Shown: in pieces, positions 15,435 through 18,948 of the stretch
Numbering within the stretch: position 1 is the stretch's first letter
Layout of the letters: each line of letters begins with the position of its first letter
Assembly (NCBI GenBank): GCA_002317155.1
Contig: DCIR01000021.1
Location: 43,846 to 62,793 of the forward strand
DNA length: 18,948 nt
Direction: 5' to 3'
Source of the DNA: Lachnospiraceae bacterium UBA1721
GTDB taxonomy: Bacteria; Bacillota; Clostridia; Lachnospirales; Lachnospiraceae
The notes under the pieces: model-generated
Seen by the model: only the letters and a program-made list of their open reading frames with translations
The model's database searches: none
Told to the model about the DNA's origin: nothing
Translations under genes and position numbers: made by a program

Positions 15435-17426
15435 AATAACCCACGCCTGTGCACTAAAATCACTCTCAGCGCAACCGTAAGTATCTATACGCACAGCATT
15501 CGCATCTCCACGTGCGCCTTCATCCACACCTTTTTGCATGCCTTCTCGCGCCCCTTCATGCATAAGCCCCATCTGACTGTTGCCAAGCTTAAGTAACATA
15601 TCAGAGATTTTACTTTCCTTTATCTTTCCGCATTCAATTCTGCTTCTGACATATTCGCCCAGTAATACAGATTTTTCAAATCGATGATAAACGACTAGTA
15701 CTTTTTCATCCAGTCTTCTGACTACAAGCTGGCCGCCGTCAGGTTCATTGTATCCTGTCGTATCACAGTCAATAATCTCCGTATAACCATTCTTAATTAT
15801 ATCAGATACACTATTATAAAAATCCATTCCTGCATGTATGATATTCCACTGATGTTCTGACATATCATAAATGTCACCCGACAATCCCATACGTCCAAAC
15901 AATGTAGAACATATAGAATAATACAGTCTTTCATCAGAATCAGCTGCTCTAAACACTGCCCATATCTGATTCTGCTCGGGTCTGACTATTCTGTGCACAT
16001 TAGCCGCAATGATAGGAAGAGACTTAATCTCATGCGCATCTGAAAAGCTTGCCATAGACGAAAGCTCCATCATAGAGGGCTCGAGTCTGTGTCCACCGCT
16101 CGAACAGTTTTCTATAACGAGCTCAGGAATCTCTCTTCTCAATTCCTTGAAAAAATCCTGTGTTGCGAGTATTTTCCTCCTCAGATTCTCACCCATTCCG
16201 TCAGGTCCGTCACAGCCAAGACCTATGGTATCGTTATAGTCCACTTTTATATAGCCGTATCCATTATCCTTAAGCAGCTTTATTACCTTATCGCGAAGAT
16301 GCTCCTTAACCTCCGGATTTTCCATATCAAGGAACCGTCTTCCCCCGACAGAAAGTGGTACGCCATCCTTTTTAAGCAGCCATTCAGCCTTATTCCATAG
16401 CTTGCACTTAGGCGTTACGTTTTCAAATTCAAACCATATCCCGGGAATCATCCCCTTAGATCTTATATAATCTGCCACGGGCTTTAGACCGTTAGGGAAT
16501 CTGTTGGTATTAATCTCCCATTCTCCGGTGTAATCCCACCAGTATCCGTCATCCTTACCGTACCATCCGGAATCCATGACCAAATATTGCATTCCCTTTC
16601 CGGCAACATGATCACAAACCTTTTTCATGTTTTCTTCATTGGGATTACCCCATGTAGCGCAATATTCGTTAAAAGTGATACCCATGTGATTATCCACAGG
16701 ACTGACATCAGGCTTTTGAGCCTTCACGAGCTTATCACATATTTCTTCCATTGATTTACCTATGGCAATCAATGCTTTTTGTGTCGCAATATTCTCTCCC
16801 GGAGCGAGTCTTTTAGTAAACGCACCAAAATCCCGATCCGCCATACCTCCATTTACAGTAAGCTTATCATCATGTCTGCATACGATCTCAATCTGCCATG
16901 ATGATGGTGCATATAATAAAATCCCTATGAATTGCTCGTTAGCTGTATCCTCCAGTGCAACAAACGGAAAATATCTTCTTACCGGCATAGATCCTATATT
17001 GCCAAACTTCTCGACTCTGTATGCCATATGATTCCATGAAGTTTCCAGTCCCAGTTCTTTTACATCATCAGTCTTCATTCTTCCTTCGGCAGACCAAAAA
17101 GACGTCATTCTGTGAATCTTATCAGCACAGATTCCAGTAAGTGAAAAAGTATCAATCATTTCAAGAGTTACTTCTTTATCACCCTTATTGGTTACCACCG
17201 ACTGTACGCAATAAGTCGAATCAGCTACTGTTTCATGCAATACCTTAAGCTCTATATTTCTGTCATCGATCATTACAGTTTCAATATCATTTTCTTCAAT
17301 AACATTCATTCTTCTCATGGTCTCGCTATCCTGCATAGTAAGGCCATTAGAATAAAATCCGGAATACTCATCTCCTGCGAATTTTATCTGTGAAGTTATC
17401 TCCATATCATTGTCAATCTTAAACAT
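15426..17426 (-). CDS. Alpha-galactosidase, glycoside hydrolase family 36
   Basis: Removes terminal alpha-1,6-galactose from raffinose-type sugars or galactomannan; no signal peptide, so probably cytoplasmic. From the ATG at 17426 it has 666 residues. An N-terminal beta-rich domain (to about 240) is followed by the clan-D barrel: YLVMDSGWYG (about 281-290), GIWFEFENV, YIKVDYN with the likely nucleophile Asp396, ENCSSGGHRLEPSM (about 439-452), and SFSDAHE with the likely acid/base Asp463. The C-terminal domain holds an unusual G/E/R-rich stretch at about 619-645 (HEGAREGMQKGVDEGARG). A GTG at 17435 is an alternative in-frame start, but the ATG has GGTGG 5 bases upstream while the GTG lacks a close site. 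At under 670 residues it is a little short for the family (usually about 700-740), the difference lying at the N-terminus. SulP follows it. Confidence 0.93.
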   Translation of the reverse strand: MFKIDNDMEITSQIKFAGDEYSGFYSNGLTMQDSETMRRMNVIEENDIETVMIDDRNIELKVLHETVADSTYCVQSVVTNKGDKEVTLEMIDTFSLTGICADKIHRMTSFWSAEGRMKTDDVKELGLETSWNHMAYRVEKFGNIGSMPVRRYFPFVALEDTANEQFIGILLYAPSSWQIEIVCRHDDKLTVNGGMADRDFGAFTKRLAPGENIATQKALIAIGKSMEEICDKLVKAQKPDVSPVDNHMGITFNEYCATWGNPNEENMKKVCDHVAGKGMQYLVMDSGWYGKDDGYWWDYTGEWEINTNRFPNGLKPVADYIRSKGMIPGIWFEFENVTPKCKLWNKAEWLLKKDGVPLSVGGRRFLDMENPEVKEHLRDKVIKLLKDNGYGYIKVDYNDTIGLGCDGPDGMGENLRRKILATQDFFKELRREIPELVIENCSSGGHRLEPSMMELSSMASFSDAHEIKSLPIIAANVHRIVRPEQNQIWAVFRAADSDERLYYSICSTLFGRMGLSGDIYDMSEHQWNIIHAGMDFYNSVSDIIKNGYTEIIDCDTTGYNEPDGGQLVVRRLDEKVLVVYHRFEKSVLLGEYVRSRIECGKIKESKISDMLLKLGNSQMGLMHEGAREGMQKGVDEGARGDANAVRIDTYGCAESDFSAQAWVIQF

Positions 17427-17433
17427 TCCACCC

Positions 17434-17505
17434 ACCGTTTTTCTGCCATCAATCCTCTACAATATCCCCAGCGTTTTTCTACTATCAATCCGCCACAATA
17501 TACTT
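17434..17505. repeat. 36 bp direct repeat ahead of the galactosidase gene
   Basis: Two adjacent 36-base copies (17434-17469, 17470-17505) agree at about 28 positions, and a third partial copy begins at 17506 (ACCGTTTTATTGAC). On the minus strand each contains GGATTGAT-n-G-n-AGAAAAACG, close to the galactosidase start. The first copy contains an out-of-frame ATG with GAGG before it (17 codons, stopping inside the gene). Confidence 0.7.
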
Positions 17506-17557
17506 ACCGTTTTATTGACTTTCGCAATTTAAATCGGTATAGTTATTAATGGTGGTT

Positions 17558-17598
17558 AATCGCAAAAATTATTGTTCATTTTTATTTTTTATGCGATT
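17558..17598. promoter_or_regulatory. Candidate operator between divergent galactosidase and tyrA genes
   Basis: AATCGCA (17558-17564) and TGCGATT (17592-17598) are perfect reverse complements 27 bases apart, and the similarity continues inward as runs of A and T. The second arm touches the -35 box of tyrA; the first overlaps a possible galactosidase -35 (TTGCGA on the minus strand, with a poor -10 TATACC 18 bases on). A regulator could bind the two half-sites, but no regulator gene is visible in the window. Confidence 0.35.
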
Positions 17599-17625
17599 TC
17601 CATACACCTATATACAGTATATAAT
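17597..17625 (+). promoter_or_regulatory. tyrA promoter
   Basis: TTTCCA (17597-17602, 4 of 6 consensus) and a consensus TATAAT (17620-17625) are 17 bases apart. The start point would be near 17632, giving a leader of about 50 bases ending in AGGAG (17674-17678), 5 bases before the ATG. Confidence 0.65.
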
Positions 17626-17683
17626 CATTAGCTCATTTGCGCTATGCAATTGATATTAATATCTTGCTAATTTAGGAGTAATT

Positions 17684-18793
17684 ATGGCCACTTATGGTTT
17701 TATAAGTTTGGGATTGATTGGTGGTTCTATTGCCAGAGCTATTAAGAAAAACGAGCCCGACGCTAATATAGTCGCATATAACAGAAGCCCCGAATCACTC
17801 GAGGAAGCAATTTCAGATAAAGTTGTCGATGTGGCAGTATATCAGACCGCCTTTGACAACGGTGATTACAGTGCTTTTTCTGATTGCGATTATCTCTTTC
17901 TCTGCGCTCCGGTTCAGAAGAATGAAGAGTTCCTTGAGAAAATGAAAGACAGTCTTCCCGAAAAATGTATCATCACAGATGTAGGAAGTGTAAAAACAGG
18001 TATTCACAAATGTGTTGAGCGCCTTGGACTTACCTCACGTTTCATCGGTGGTCATCCCATGGCAGGAAGTGAACGAGTAGGCTACACCAATTCAAAAGCT
18101 ACTCTTCTTCAGAATGCATATTACATTCTCACTCCCACAGAAGATGTCCCCCAGGAAAAGGTTGCAGCCTATAAAGCTTTGGTTGAATCATTCGGATCGA
18201 TTGCTCTTGTTCTAACCTACGATAAACATGATTACATAGTAGCTGCTATCAGCCATCTTCCTCATGTCATTGCAGTAGCCTTGGTTAACTTGGTAAAGCA
18301 GTCTGATTACGAAGAAGGTCTCATGAAAATGGTGGCAGCAGGTGGTTTTAAAGATATCACCAGAATAGCTTCTTCTTCTCCTACAATGTGGGAGCAGATC
18401 TGTATGACTAACACTGACAATATCCGTACTCTTCTTCGCGATTACATCAATTATCTTGAGGATGTTGATACATCTCTCGAAAAAGAAGCCGGAAAAGATA
18501 TATATAACATCTTCGATACCGCAAGAGAATACAGAGATTCCTTCATAGTAGCCGGTAGCGGTCCTATAAAGGTAAGCTATCTTCTCACTATCGATATTAA
18601 TGATGAGCCCGGTGCACTTGCCGCAGTAGCTACCATACTCGCATTAAACGGCATCAACATCAAAAACATCGGAATTCTTCACAACCGTGAGTATCAGGGT
18701 GGTGACTTAAAGATCGAGTTCTGGGAAAAGGATGATCTTGAGAAGGCTGTAACAATCCTTCAGGCTAAAAACTATACCATACATGTAAAATAA
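17684..18793 (+). CDS. tyrA: Prephenate dehydrogenase with C-terminal ACT domain
   Basis: Oxidatively decarboxylates prephenate to 4-hydroxyphenylpyruvate, the step committing to tyrosine. The 369 residues are typical of the Gram-positive form. An N-terminal Rossmann domain has the glycine loop GFISLGLIGGS (5-15) and ITDVGSVKTG (97-106). The prephenate-binding, catalytic part has GGHPMAGSE with His124, HLPH (191-194) and GFKDITRIA (221-229). A C-terminal ACT domain (about 298-367: LLTIDINDEPGALAAVATIL) probably senses tyrosine for feedback inhibition. A good ribosome binding site and promoter precede the gene and a hairpin terminator follows, so it appears monocistronic. It is divergent from the galactosidase gene. 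No other shikimate-pathway gene is in the window. Confidence 0.97.
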   Translation: MATYGFISLGLIGGSIARAIKKNEPDANIVAYNRSPESLEEAISDKVVDVAVYQTAFDNGDYSAFSDCDYLFLCAPVQKNEEFLEKMKDSLPEKCIITDVGSVKTGIHKCVERLGLTSRFIGGHPMAGSERVGYTNSKATLLQNAYYILTPTEDVPQEKVAAYKALVESFGSIALVLTYDKHDYIVAAISHLPHVIAVALVNLVKQSDYEEGLMKMVAAGGFKDITRIASSSPTMWEQICMTNTDNIRTLLRDYINYLEDVDTSLEKEAGKDIYNIFDTAREYRDSFIVAGSGPIKVSYLLTIDINDEPGALAAVATILALNGINIKNIGILHNREYQGGDLKIEFWEKDDLEKAVTILQAKNYTIHVK

Positions 18794-18818
18794 TACTTGC
18801 ACACATAATCATTTACGT

Positions 18819-18866
18819 AAAAAGCACTGCCAATCGTAAACCAAATACGAAAGGTAGTGCTTTTTT
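18819..18866 (+). terminator. Intrinsic terminator after tyrA, possibly bidirectional
   Basis: AAAAGCACTGCC and GGTAGTGCTTTT form a 12 bp stem with one G-T pair, followed by T residues to 18866. The 21-base loop contains a TCGTA/TACGA inner stem. On the minus strand the same stem ends in TTTTTACG, so it could also end a convergent transcript. Confidence 0.88.
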
Positions 18867-18880
18867 AATTATCTTACTCC

Positions 18881-18948
18881 CTACTTTTTACAATGAGTGT
18901 CTATATACTCAATTGCTGTTTTATGAGCATACCAGCAAATATTTAACG
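18881..18948 (-). CDS. Possible C-terminal end of a convergent gene entering from the right
   Basis: One minus-strand frame is open from the window edge to a TAG at 18881-18883, giving about 22 codons that end WYAHKTAIEYIDTHCKK. The other two minus frames close at once. The stop sits just before the bidirectional-looking hairpin, as expected for a convergent gene end. So short an open frame could be chance, and the product is not recognised. Confidence 0.35.
   Translation of the reverse strand, partial: LNICWYAHKTAIEYIDTHCKK

Noticed and set aside
17402..17453. 17-codon ORF at the galactosidase start as a regulatory leader peptide
   Set aside because: It has a fair GAGG site but overlaps the real gene and sits inside a repeat; there is no codon bias or hairpin to support attenuation.
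1..18948. tRNA, rRNA, insertion sequence or prophage
   Set aside because: No cloverleaf, rRNA-like segment, transposase, integrase or phage protein was recognised on either strand.

Overview
The window looks like the chromosome of a low-GC, Gram-positive anaerobe, most likely a Lachnospiraceae member of the Butyrivibrio/Pseudobutyrivibrio/Roseburia kind. The pointers are AT-rich intergenic DNA, AGGAG-type ribosome binding sites, sigma-A-like promoters, a class B sortase, and a BspA-type leucine-rich-repeat surface protein. The genus is inferred from gene style only; no marker gene is present.

Layout, left to right. (1) Bases 1-5985, minus strand: a class B sortase gene and, downstream of it, a very large secreted leucine-rich-repeat protein with four InlB/List-Bact type modules. 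This second gene is open for 1558 codons and runs off the left edge. (2) Bases 6186-8957, minus strand: an MBOAT O-acyltransferase and an SGNH-hydrolase-like membrane protein, a typical polysaccharide O-acylation pair, closed by a strong intrinsic terminator. (3) Bases 9033-11693, minus strand: leucyl-tRNA synthetase with its own promoter and terminator and no T-box. (4) Bases about 11700-13090, plus strand: an AT-rich accessory patch. It holds a promoter, T-rich tandem repeats, an orphan PD-(D/E)XK nuclease-like gene, and a cluster of six copies of an 11-mer (TTTCAGCCAAA or its reverse complement) that form three hairpins. (5) Bases 13097-17426, minus strand: an alpha-galactosidase of family GH36 followed by a SulP anion transporter with an unusual long C-terminal tail. 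(6) Bases 17684-18793, plus strand: prephenate dehydrogenase with an ACT domain, then a hairpin terminator and possibly the tail of a convergent gene at the right edge.

The genes do not form one pathway. Parts 1 and 2 concern the cell surface (protein anchoring and glycan acylation). Parts 3 and 6 are housekeeping (leucine charging, tyrosine synthesis). Part 5 is sugar use and anion transport. The least explained part is the nuclease-like gene with repeats on both sides and its downstream hairpin cluster, between leuS and the SulP gene. A second theme is degenerate tandem repeats of different unit length (16-19, 21, about 30 and 36 bp) at four gene boundaries.
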